From contig JAGAMJ010000094.1 in NCBI GenBank assembly GCA_017624795.1, forward strand, positions 1 through 5,172: a stretch of 5,172 nucleotides of DNA. Direction: 5' to 3'. Positions 1 through 5,172 of the stretch are shown here, piece by piece. Position 1 is the first letter of the stretch; every line of letters begins with the position of its first letter. This DNA is from Clostridia bacterium (GTDB lineage Bacteria; Bacillota; Clostridia; Oscillospirales; CAG-272). A program made the translations under genes and the position numbers. The notes beneath the pieces were generated by a model, which was not told where the DNA came from, ran no database searches, and was given only the letters and a program-made list of their open reading frames with translations.

Positions 1-2
1 AG

Positions 3-500
3 CAAAAAAATCCCGACCTCGAAAACAAGGACGAGATCGCCGAGGCAGTGGGCGTTGGCGCGATCGTGTTCTATTACCTCTCGAACAGCCGCATCAAGGA
101 TATCAACTTCATTATGGAAGATGCCCTCAATTTTGACGGCAACACAGGTCCTTACGCGCAATACACTTACGCCCGTACCTGCGCCGTGCTGCGCAAGGCG
201 GGGGACTGCGTCTGCGAGAAGCTGACCTATACCGCACCCGAGGAGGCAGCACTTGTAAAGGTCTTGTCGAAATTCCCGGAAAGGGTGGCAAGCGCGATCG
301 CCGATTACGAGCCGTCGGTCATTACCCGTTATATTCTGGACGTTGCCGCCTCGTTTAACCGCTTTTATCATAACTGCCCCATCGTCAATGCCGATGATGC
401 GGCGGTTCGTGCAACCCGTATCGAGATCACCCGTGCCGTCAATCAGGTGTTGGGCAACGCCTTCCCGTTGATCTGCATGCGTAAAATGGAAAAAATTTAA
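3..500 (+). CDS. argS: Arginyl-tRNA synthetase, C-terminal part (5' end outside window)
   Basis: Class I aminoacyl-tRNA synthetase that charges tRNA-Arg with arginine in the cytoplasm. The frame is open from base 3 to the TAA at 498-500, giving 165 residues; the HIGH and KMSK catalytic motifs would lie upstream, off the window. Visible are the end of the catalytic domain (VGVGAIVFYYLSNSRIKDINF) and the conserved segment LNFDGNTGPYAQYTYAR (GNTGPYAQY at 138-164), typical of bacterial ArgRS where the core meets the DALR anticodon-binding domain. The remaining roughly 110 residues are helical, with the family's pattern of a late Arg/Ala-rich helix and a terminal Met-containing tail (CMRKMEKI). 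The GTG at 48 is an internal codon, not the start. The gene is followed after 11 nt by yebC, so the two are probably co-transcribed. Family assignment is firm; nothing suggests truncation other than the window edge. Confidence 0.95.
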   Translation, partial: QKNPDLENKDEIAEAVGVGAIVFYYLSNSRIKDINFIMEDALNFDGNTGPYAQYTYARTCAVLRKAGDCVCEKLTYTAPEEAALVKVLSKFPERVASAIADYEPSVITRYILDVAASFNRFYHNCPIVNADDAAVRATRIEITRAVNQVLGNAFPLICMRKMEKI

Positions 501-511
501 GGAGAATAGAT

Positions 512-1243
512 ATGTCTGGACATAGCAAATGGGCAAATATCAAGCACAAGAAGGAAAAGACCGACGCGCAAAAGGCAAAGGTCTTCACAAAGATCGGCAA
601 AGAGATGGCAGTAGCCGTCAAGGCGGGCGGCGGAGATCCCAATTCCAACTCCAAGCTGCGCGATCTGATCCAGAAGGCAAAGGCAAACAACGTGCCCAAC
701 GATAACATCGAGCGCATCATCAAAAAGGCGATGGGCAGCACAGGCGAGGACTACGAGGAGATTACTTATGAGGGCTACGGTCCCGGCGGCGTCGCCGTGA
801 TCGTGGAAACCACCACCGACAACCGCAACCGCACCGCGGGCAACGTGCGCTCTTACTTTAACAAGTATCATGGCAATATGGGTACGTCGGGCTGCGTGTC
901 CTTCCTCTTTGAGGATAAGGGCGTGATCATCGTGAACAACGAGGACGGCGATATCGACGAGGATAAGCTGATGGAAACCGCGCTTGAAAGCGGAGCGGAG
1001 GATTTTGCCGCGGGAGAGGGTGTGTTTGAGATCTACACCGTCGTGGACGATCTTTACGCGATCAAGGAAACCATTGAGGGCGCGGGCTATCCCGTTCTGT
1101 CTGCCGAGAAGGACAAGATCCCCTCGACCACCGTTGCGCTTTCCGAGGCGGACGATCTTAAATTTATGGGACTGCTGATAGAAATGCTGGAAGAGGACGA
1201 TGACGTGATGAACGTCTATCACAACTGGGAAAACTGCGATTGA
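512..1243 (+). CDS. yebC: YebC/PmpR/TACO1-family protein
   Basis: Complete gene of 243 residues, the usual family length of about 240-250. The N-terminus MSGHSKWANIKHKK and the following KVFTKIGKEMAVAVKAGG (residues 23-40), GDPNSNSKLR (41-50) and VPNDNIERIIKKA (61-73) form the family's helical domain I. EGYGPGGVAVIVETTTDNRNRTAGNVR (87-113) and GTSGCVSFLFEDKG (124-137) start the alpha/beta domains, and the C-terminal NVYHNWE (234-240) is also characteristic. Members were first described as DNA-binding regulators (PmpR), while the mitochondrial relative TACO1 and later bacterial work point to a translation factor that relieves ribosome stalling, notably at proline-rich stretches. Which role applies here cannot be read from the sequence. 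The ATG at 512 is preceded by AAGGAG at 499-504 with a 7-nt spacer; this site overlaps the argS stop codon, which suggests translational coupling. The argS neighbour fits a translation role. Confidence 0.96.
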   Translation: MSGHSKWANIKHKKEKTDAQKAKVFTKIGKEMAVAVKAGGGDPNSNSKLRDLIQKAKANNVPNDNIERIIKKAMGSTGEDYEEITYEGYGPGGVAVIVETTTDNRNRTAGNVRSYFNKYHGNMGTSGCVSFLFEDKGVIIVNNEDGDIDEDKLMETALESGAEDFAAGEGVFEIYTVVDDLYAIKETIEGAGYPVLSAEKDKIPSTTVALSEADDLKFMGLLIEMLEEDDDVMNVYHNWENCD

Positions 1244-1246
1244 GCA

Positions 1247-1262
1247 CCTTGAATGTTCAAGG
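1247..1262. repeat. 16-bp dyad between yebC and the phosphatase gene
   Basis: The gap of about 30 nt between yebC and the phosphatase gene contains CCTTGAA-TG-TTCAAGG, a perfect inverted repeat with 7-bp arms and a 2-nt centre. As RNA it could fold as a 6-bp stem with an ATGT loop, directly before the AAAGGG ribosome binding site. It could be an operator half-site pair, a small mRNA hairpin that modulates translation or decay, or chance. No T-run follows, so it is not an intrinsic terminator. Confidence 0.4.
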
Positions 1263-1263
1263 C

Positions 1264-1269
1264 AAAGGG
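1264..1269 (+). promoter_or_regulatory. Ribosome binding site deciding the phosphatase start
   Basis: AAAGGG lies upstream of three in-frame ATG codons in tandem at 1272, 1275 and 1278. The spacers are 2, 5 and 8 nt respectively. The first ATG is too close for efficient initiation; the third has good spacing and gives the family-typical N-terminus MTKIILIRHGES. The second also remains possible, and the difference is one methionine. Confidence 0.55.
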
Positions 1270-1277
1270 AAATGATG

Positions 1278-1907
1278 ATGACAAAAATAATTTTGATCCG
1301 TCACGGCGAAAGCGAAGCGAATCAGCTCAGCACCCTTGCGGGCTTTTCCGATTATCAGCTGACCGATCTTGGATTAAAGCAGGCACAGCTTACGGCAGAG
1401 CATTTGAAAAACGAGAAGATCGACGTCATTTATTCCAGCGACCTTCGGCGCGCGATGCGCACGGCGATACCTCACGCCGAGCAAAGAGGGCTGTCGGTGA
1501 TCACTTGCCCCGAGCTCCGCGAAACCTTTTGCGGCGATTGGGAAGGGGGCGTTCTTGCCGATTTGAGAGCAAAATATCCCGTCGAATACGCGCGTATGCG
1601 CGAAACGCTGGACTTCACCTATCCGGGTGGAGAGAATTGGTGGGATAGCGGTGTGCGCTTTTACAAAAAGGCATTGGAGATCGCGAAAGAAAATCCCGAC
1701 CGAACCGTTCTGATCGTTGCCCACGGCGGCGTGATCCGCGTATTTTGGTCGCTTGTGTGCGGCACCCCCAAGGAGCAGGCGGCACAAAAGCACCCGTACG
1801 CCACCAATGCGTCGTATTCGATCGTAAATTTTGACGGTGAGCGCTTTATACCGATCGAATATTCGATCGATTCGCATTTGCCCGAGGTGACGCATTTTAC
1901 AATTTGA
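1278..1907 (+). CDS. Histidine phosphatase family protein (phosphoglycerate mutase-like)
   Basis: Soluble enzyme of the histidine phosphatase (dPGM/RHG) superfamily, 209 residues from the ATG at 1278, or 211 from the longest start at 1272. Numbered from 1278, the phospho-acceptor motif is LIRHGES with His9 next to Arg8. SSDLRRAMRTA (53-63) carries the second conserved arginine, Arg58. ELRETFCGDWEG (79-90) supplies Glu82, the likely proton donor, and VAHGGVIR (147-154) holds the second catalytic histidine, His149. All core residues are present, so it should be active. The C-terminal NASYSIVNFDGERF segment (177-190) is common in small clostridial members annotated loosely as phosphoglycerate mutases. 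The length and lack of the dPGM insertions argue against a glycolytic mutase; a phosphatase on a small phosphorylated metabolite is likelier, and the substrate is not predictable. It follows yebC with a gap of about 30 nt and ends just before a terminator, so it is probably the last gene of the argS-yebC transcript. Confidence 0.93.
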   Translation: MTKIILIRHGESEANQLSTLAGFSDYQLTDLGLKQAQLTAEHLKNEKIDVIYSSDLRRAMRTAIPHAEQRGLSVITCPELRETFCGDWEGGVLADLRAKYPVEYARMRETLDFTYPGGENWWDSGVRFYKKALEIAKENPDRTVLIVAHGGVIRVFWSLVCGTPKEQAAQKHPYATNASYSIVNFDGERFIPIEYSIDSHLPEVTHFTI

Positions 1908-1920
1908 AATGAATGAAGCA

Positions 1921-1969
1921 AAAGCACTCGTGATATACGGTAAAGCCGTGTGCCACGGGTGCTTTTTTT
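1921..1969 (+). terminator. Long intrinsic terminator after the phosphatase gene
   Basis: The arms 1921-1940 and 1946-1965 pair across a 5-nt loop (TAAAG, 1941-1945). Nineteen of 20 positions pair, including three G-U wobbles (1928-1958, 1934-1952, 1936-1950), with one A-C mismatch (1933-1953). A run of seven T follows the GC-rich lower stem at 1963-1969, overlapping its last three pairs. It begins 13 nt after the phosphatase stop. The wobbles exist only in the + strand transcript; on the other strand they become A-C mismatches. This supports termination of the upstream + strand operon rather than a bidirectional device. Confidence 0.9.
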
Positions 1970-2017
1970 GTGAAAAAACGGATCATTTTATCAAAAAAGT
2001 GTCTTTATTTGGCGTGC

Positions 2018-2046
2018 TTGTTACCTTCTCGTTTTACACATATTAA
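2018..2046 (+). promoter_or_regulatory. Candidate sigma-A promoter for the flippase gene
   Basis: TTGTTA (2018-2023) and TATTAA (2041-2046) are separated by exactly 17 nt; each box matches consensus at 4 of 6 bases. The position, between the upstream terminator and the flippase start, is where a promoter is expected, with a predicted transcription start near 2053. That would leave a leader of about 20 nt holding only the ribosome binding site. The boxes are imperfect and the region is AT-rich, so the call is moderate. Confidence 0.45.
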
Positions 2047-2072
2047 ATGTAAAGAAACGAAAGGGGATCAAA

Positions 2073-3488
2073 ATGAAAAATAACGCAAGACTGCTCAAAA
2101 ACGTCATCGTTTTGGGACTTGGCTCTGCCATCTCAAAGCTGACGGTGCTTTTGATGATACCCCTGTATACTGCATCGCTTACACCCGCCGCATTCGGTAC
2201 GGTCGATATTTTGATCAACACCGCGGTGTTGCTGCTGCCCTTTGTGTCCATCAGCGCGCCCGAGGCGGTTTTCCGCTTTGCGGCTGGCGGATACAGTGAG
2301 GGCGAGGTGCTGGCAGTTGGCAGACGTATGCTGCTTTTTGGCAGTTTTTTGTTGCTTTTCGCGCTACCTGTTTTGGGGCTTTTTGATATTTTTCGCCCTT
2401 ATCTGCTCTATCTGTTCTTTTACGTGCTGTTTTCGGTGATACACAGCTATGCGGCACACGTTTTGCGCGCAAGAGGGCAATACGGGCTCTATACGGTGCA
2501 ACAGGTCTTTTGCACCTTGCTCACTGTGTCGCTGGCATTTTTGTTTTTGCCCGTATTAGGGCTCGGAGAGCGCGGCTACTTGATGTCGATTTTTCTGGCT
2601 GACGCCGTTACTGCCCTGATCCTTTGTGTCTACTTGGGGCGGGAGCGCGCGGGGAAGGTGCGCGATACGTCGCAGCTGCTACGCCCGATGCTTCGCTATG
2701 CGCTGCCCTTGATCCCGACAGCTACGCTTTGGTGGGTGCTTTCGGCTTGTGACCACTATATATTGCTGGCATACCGCGGTGAGGCGGCGATCGGACTGTA
2801 TGCAGCGGCAGGGAAGCTGCCGGCGCTGCTCACCTTTGCGGCAAGCATTTTTTTGGAGGCGTGGCATTTTGCCGCAATACGCGAGAGCGAGGAAAGAAAA
2901 GGGGTTCTTTTCGAAAAAATATACGCGGTATTTTTGCCCGCGATGATCCTTTTGACTCTGACGCTGATCCTATGTTCTCCGCTTTTTGTGCAGCGGCTTT
3001 TCGCCTTTGATTTCAGCGAAGCCGCGCTTTATGTGCCGCTGCTCTCGGTAGCATCGCTTTTTTCGGCGCTTTCCTCGTTTTTAGGCAGTGTTTATTTGGT
3101 GAAGCTGCGGTCGGGGGCATCGCTTGTGAGCGTTCTTGTTGGCGCTGCGGTCAATCTAACGCTTGACTTTCTCTGGATCCCGTCGCAAGGCGCGCTTGGC
3201 GCGATGATGGCAACGCTTGCTTCCTATATGACGATCTTTTTGTGGCGCGCGGTGCATTGTCATCGGATCATGCCGTTTACGCAGCATCTGGGGAAGCTGA
3301 CGCTTTCCACGCTCTTTTTGCTTGGTGTGGCATATCTGACGATGATGGAGCACCTGGAGGCAGTCCCGTGGCTCATTTTGCCGACGATTTTGCCGTTTTG
3401 GCGCGAATTGTACGACACCGCTCGGCTTTTTATACAGTTTTGCAGAAGATTTTTGCATATTTCGACAAAAAAAGAGAAACGCTCTTGA
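2073..3488 (+). CDS. Wzx/PST-type oligosaccharide flippase (MOP superfamily)
   Basis: Integral membrane protein of 471 residues, within the 400-500 usual for lipid-linked oligosaccharide flippases that move undecaprenyl-linked repeat units across the cytoplasmic membrane. About 12-14 hydrophobic segments are visible, for example near residues 10-33, 43-63, 83-103, 108-128, 141-163, 166-187, 241-262, 283-303, 344-368 and 406-424. The N-terminal pattern (a short basic stretch, then SAISKLTVLLMIPLYT and AAFGTVDI) is typical. So is the central block at residues 225-270: SACDHYILLAYRGEAAIGLYAAAGKLP followed by an aromatic EAWHFAAIRE; the related clostridial form often has QAW at this place. The tail is basic (HISTKKEKRS), consistent with a cytoplasmic end. 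The ATG at 2073 has AAAGGGG at 2060-2066 with a 6-nt spacer. No glycosyltransferase or polymerase gene lies beside it, so its glycan cannot be named. A MurJ-like or other MOP exporter is the main alternative. The stop codon lies inside the next gene's -35 box. Confidence 0.87.
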   Translation: MKNNARLLKNVIVLGLGSAISKLTVLLMIPLYTASLTPAAFGTVDILINTAVLLLPFVSISAPEAVFRFAAGGYSEGEVLAVGRRMLLFGSFLLLFALPVLGLFDIFRPYLLYLFFYVLFSVIHSYAAHVLRARGQYGLYTVQQVFCTLLTVSLAFLFLPVLGLGERGYLMSIFLADAVTALILCVYLGRERAGKVRDTSQLLRPMLRYALPLIPTATLWWVLSACDHYILLAYRGEAAIGLYAAAGKLPALLTFAASIFLEAWHFAAIRESEERKGVLFEKIYAVFLPAMILLTLTLILCSPLFVQRLFAFDFSEAALYVPLLSVASLFSALSSFLGSVYLVKLRSGASLVSVLVGAAVNLTLDFLWIPSQGALGAMMATLASYMTIFLWRAVHCHRIMPFTQHLGKLTLSTLFLLGVAYLTMMEHLEAVPWLILPTILPFWRELYDTARLFIQFCRRFLHISTKKEKRS

Positions 3489-3514
3489 CAAGGTAAAACC
3501 CCGTGCTTTATAAT
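3485..3514 (+). promoter_or_regulatory. Perfect-consensus sigma-A promoter for the antiporter gene
   Basis: TTGACA (3485-3490) and TATAAT (3509-3514) both match the consensus at six of six bases, with an 18-nt spacer. The flippase stop codon TGA (3486-3488) is inside the -35 box. The predicted transcription start is near 3521, leaving a leader of about 22 nt to the ATG at 3543. The match predicts strong, basal-factor-driven expression independent of the flippase. An 18-nt spacer is one longer than optimal but within the functional range. Confidence 0.85.
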
Positions 3515-3518
3515 GGTT

Positions 3519-3532
3519 TTATACTATTATAA
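3519..3532. repeat. AT-rich dyad at the antiporter transcription start
   Basis: TTATA-CTAT-TATAA forms a perfect 5-bp inverted repeat with a 4-nt centre. It spans the predicted transcription start and its right arm touches the AAGGAGG ribosome binding site at 3531-3537. It could be a repressor site or, in read-through mRNA from the flippase, a weak hairpin that partly covers the ribosome binding site. In an AT-rich leader it may also be chance. Confidence 0.25.
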
Positions 3533-3542
3533 GGAGGCAACT

Positions 3543-5172
3543 ATGAAAAAGAAGACAATAGTAAACCTTTCTATCTCTGCTCTTGCCCTGATCGCCGTTG
3601 TGATCCTGTCAATCACGCTGCGTAACAACGGCTTGGAGGAGGGACCATACTACGCCACGTTTATGGCGTTGGTGCCCCCCATTATTGCGATCGGTCTTGC
3701 GCTGATGACAAAGGAGGTTTACAGCTCCTTGTTCGTCGGTGTTCTGGCGGGTGCCTTATTTGCGGCTGATTTTAATCCCGTTAAGACAATGGATCATGCC
3801 GTCAGCGACGGTCTGATCGCCGCTGTTTCGGATACCGCCGGCATTTTTGCTTTTTTGGTGATCCTTGGCGCGATCGTTGTTCTGCTCAATAAGGCGGGTG
3901 GATCAAAGGCGTTCGGTAAATGGGCGCAAACGCACGTAAAGACACGTGTGGGAGCGATGCTTGCCACCTTCGCGCTTGGCGTTTTGATCTTTGTTGACGA
4001 CTATTTCAACTGTCTTACCGTCGGCAGCGTGATGCGTCCCGTGACGGATACGCACAAGATCTCGCGCGCAAAGCTTGCATACCTGATCGACGCGACCGCA
4101 GCCCCCATTTGTATGATCGCGCCCGTTTCCTCTTGGGCGGCGGCTGTTTCCGAGTACGTAGCGGACGGACAAGGTCTGTTCTATTTCATCAAAGCCATTC
4201 CTTACAACTTTTATTCGTTGCTCACCATTGTTTTCGTTGTCGCCATTGCCTTTATGGGCTTTGATTACGGCAAGATGTCAGGTGTTGAGTTCAAAACTAT
4301 GAACGGTGACCTTGGCGCAGAGGAAAAGGAAGATGGGGAAGAGCATGGCGACAACGCTCATGCTCGCGTGCTGGATCTTGTGCTGCCCATCTGCGCTTTG
4401 ATCGTTTGCTGCATCGTTGCGCTGATGTACGTCGGTGAATTTTTCACCGCAGGCAGCGATTATCAATGGGATCTGGTCGGCGCGTTCGGTAATACCGACG
4501 CTACTGTGGCTTTGCCTTGGGGCTCCTTGCTTGCTCTTGTGATCATCATCATTTACTTAATGGCACGCCGTCTGATCACCTTTAAGGAGTCGATGGAAGC
4601 GATCCCGAAGGGCTTTGTCGCGATGGTCCCCGCTATTTTGATCCTTACCCTTGCAACTGCGCTGAAAAACGTAACAGGATTGCTTGGATCCGACGTTTTT
4701 GTGGCAGAGTTGCTTGAAAATGCAGGCGCATTGAAGCTCTTCCTGCCCGCTATCATTTTCCTGATCGCATGCCTTCTGGCATTTGCCACGGGAACCTCTT
4801 GGGGTACGTTTGGTATCCTCATTCCCATCGTGCAGGCAGGCATCGGTCTTAGCAGCGAGCTGGGCGTCATCGCCATGTCTGCTTGCCTTGCGGGCGCCGT
4901 TTGCGGCGACCACTGCTCGCCCATCTCTGACACAACGATCATGGCATCGGCGGGCGCGCAGTGCAACCACGTCGAGCACGTGTCCACCCAGCTGCCTTAC
5001 GCCATTACCGTTGCCATCGTTTCCTTTGTTTCCTACATTCTTGCGGGTGTGCTGCAAAACGTCGGCATCTATTGGTGGGTCAGCTTGCCCATCGCCATTC
5101 TCTTGATGATCGGCACGCTTTTCGGTATCAAATTTTACACAAAGCGCAACAAAAATCAGGAAAAAGTCGAAA
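3543..5172 (+). CDS. NhaC-family Na+/H+ antiporter (3' end outside window)
   Basis: Multi-spanning membrane transporter of the NhaC ion-transporter family, expected to exchange cytoplasmic Na+ for external H+, or a related cation- or organic-acid-coupled exchange. The frame is open from the ATG at 3543 to the window edge, with 543 complete codons and one base of the next. Conserved features are FVDDYFNCLTVGSVMRP (150-166) with the Asp pair 152-153; KLAYLIDATAAPICMIAPVSSW (177-198); TGTSWGTFGILIPI (416-429); and GDHCSPISDTTIMASAGAQC (455-474) followed by HVEHVSTQLPYA (478-487). The two polar blocks with unwound-helix character are the usual ion-binding signatures. About 11-12 membrane segments are visible; an acidic, His-containing loop (255-273) separates the two halves. 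The tail KFYTKRNKNQEKVE suggests the stop is only a few codons beyond the edge. The start has a perfect AAGGAGG (3531-3537) with a 5-nt spacer. MleN-like malate/lactate antiport is an alternative; the substrate is inferred from family only. Confidence 0.92.
   Translation, partial: MKKKTIVNLSISALALIAVVILSITLRNNGLEEGPYYATFMALVPPIIAIGLALMTKEVYSSLFVGVLAGALFAADFNPVKTMDHAVSDGLIAAVSDTAGIFAFLVILGAIVVLLNKAGGSKAFGKWAQTHVKTRVGAMLATFALGVLIFVDDYFNCLTVGSVMRPVTDTHKISRAKLAYLIDATAAPICMIAPVSSWAAAVSEYVADGQGLFYFIKAIPYNFYSLLTIVFVVAIAFMGFDYGKMSGVEFKTMNGDLGAEEKEDGEEHGDNAHARVLDLVLPICALIVCCIVALMYVGEFFTAGSDYQWDLVGAFGNTDATVALPWGSLLALVIIIIYLMARRLITFKESMEAIPKGFVAMVPAILILTLATALKNVTGLLGSDVFVAELLENAGALKLFLPAIIFLIACLLAFATGTSWGTFGILIPIVQAGIGLSSELGVIAMSACLAGAVCGDHCSPISDTTIMASAGAQCNHVEHVSTQLPYAITVAIVSFVSYILAGVLQNVGIYWWVSLPIAILLMIGTLFGIKFYTKRNKNQEKVE

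Noticed and set aside
497..1222. A 241-residue open frame on the - strand covering nearly all of yebC
   Set aside because: It is codon-for-codon opposite a highly conserved gene, has no recognisable domain and low-complexity Val/His/Leu-rich composition expected from the reverse complement of GAC/GAT/AAG-rich codons.
1253..1648. 131-residue + strand frame starting in the yebC-phosphatase gap
   Set aside because: It overlaps the phosphatase catalytic region in another frame, and its Arg/Ser-rich translation looks like a frame shadow; the true frame has every catalytic residue.
1970..2017. AT-rich stretch after the terminator as a possible small RNA or short gene
   Set aside because: No start codon with a ribosome binding site, no stable hairpin and no second terminator; it looks like plain spacer ahead of the candidate promoter.
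3467..3486. Terminator-like pattern on the - strand: AAGAG/CTCTT stem followed by seven T
   Set aside because: The stem is only 5 bp and AT-rich, and there is no - strand gene for it to serve. On the + strand no T-run follows, so it does not end the flippase transcript either.
3515..3542. Possible Na+ or other riboswitch upstream of the antiporter
   Set aside because: The leader from the predicted start is only about 22 nt and even the whole intergenic gap is 54 nt, too short for a known aptamer plus expression platform.
4553..5057. Two overlapping - strand frames (144 and 166 residues) and a + strand frame at 4783-5106 in the antiporter region
   Set aside because: All lie inside the conserved NhaC-family coding frame, which carries the family signatures; the alternative translations have no recognisable motif and no convincing ribosome binding site.

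Overview
The window reads as ordinary chromosomal DNA from a low-mobility region of a bacterium, most likely a Firmicute of the class Clostridia with moderate GC. The grounds are the style of the ArgS C-terminus, strong AAGGAGG-type ribosome binding sites, sigma-A-type promoters and the protein families present. The lineage is an inference from sequence style; no marker here fixes the genus. All five genes lie on the + strand. I see no rRNA, tRNA, CRISPR array, insertion sequence, phage gene or integration site.

Layout: (1) 3-500 is the C-terminal part of arginyl-tRNA synthetase (argS), cut by the left edge. (2) 512-1243 is a complete YebC/TACO1-family gene only 11 nt after argS; its ribosome binding site begins inside the argS stop codon. 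(3) 1278-1907 is a histidine-phosphatase (phosphoglycerate-mutase-like) gene, separated from yebC by a short gap that holds a 16-bp dyad. (4) A long, strand-polarised intrinsic terminator at 1921-1969 closes this translation-related transcription unit. (5) A plausible promoter at 2018-2046 precedes a 471-residue Wzx/PST-type oligosaccharide flippase (2073-3488). (6) A perfect-consensus sigma-A promoter (TTGACA, 18 nt, TATAAT), whose -35 box contains the flippase stop codon, drives an NhaC-family Na+/H+ antiporter. That antiporter starts at 3543 and runs off the right edge with 543 residues visible, probably close to its natural end.

How the genes fit together: argS and yebC both serve translation (tRNA charging; a ribosome-associated or regulatory factor), and the phosphatase appears to ride on the same transcript. 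The flippase and antiporter are both integral membrane proteins, but they share no evident pathway; the antiporter has its own strong promoter. I found no convincing new system. The points worth a second look are regulatory: the promoter embedded in a stop codon, the terminator whose G-U pairs show which strand it serves, the dyad between yebC and the phosphatase gene, and a small AT dyad around the predicted antiporter transcription start.
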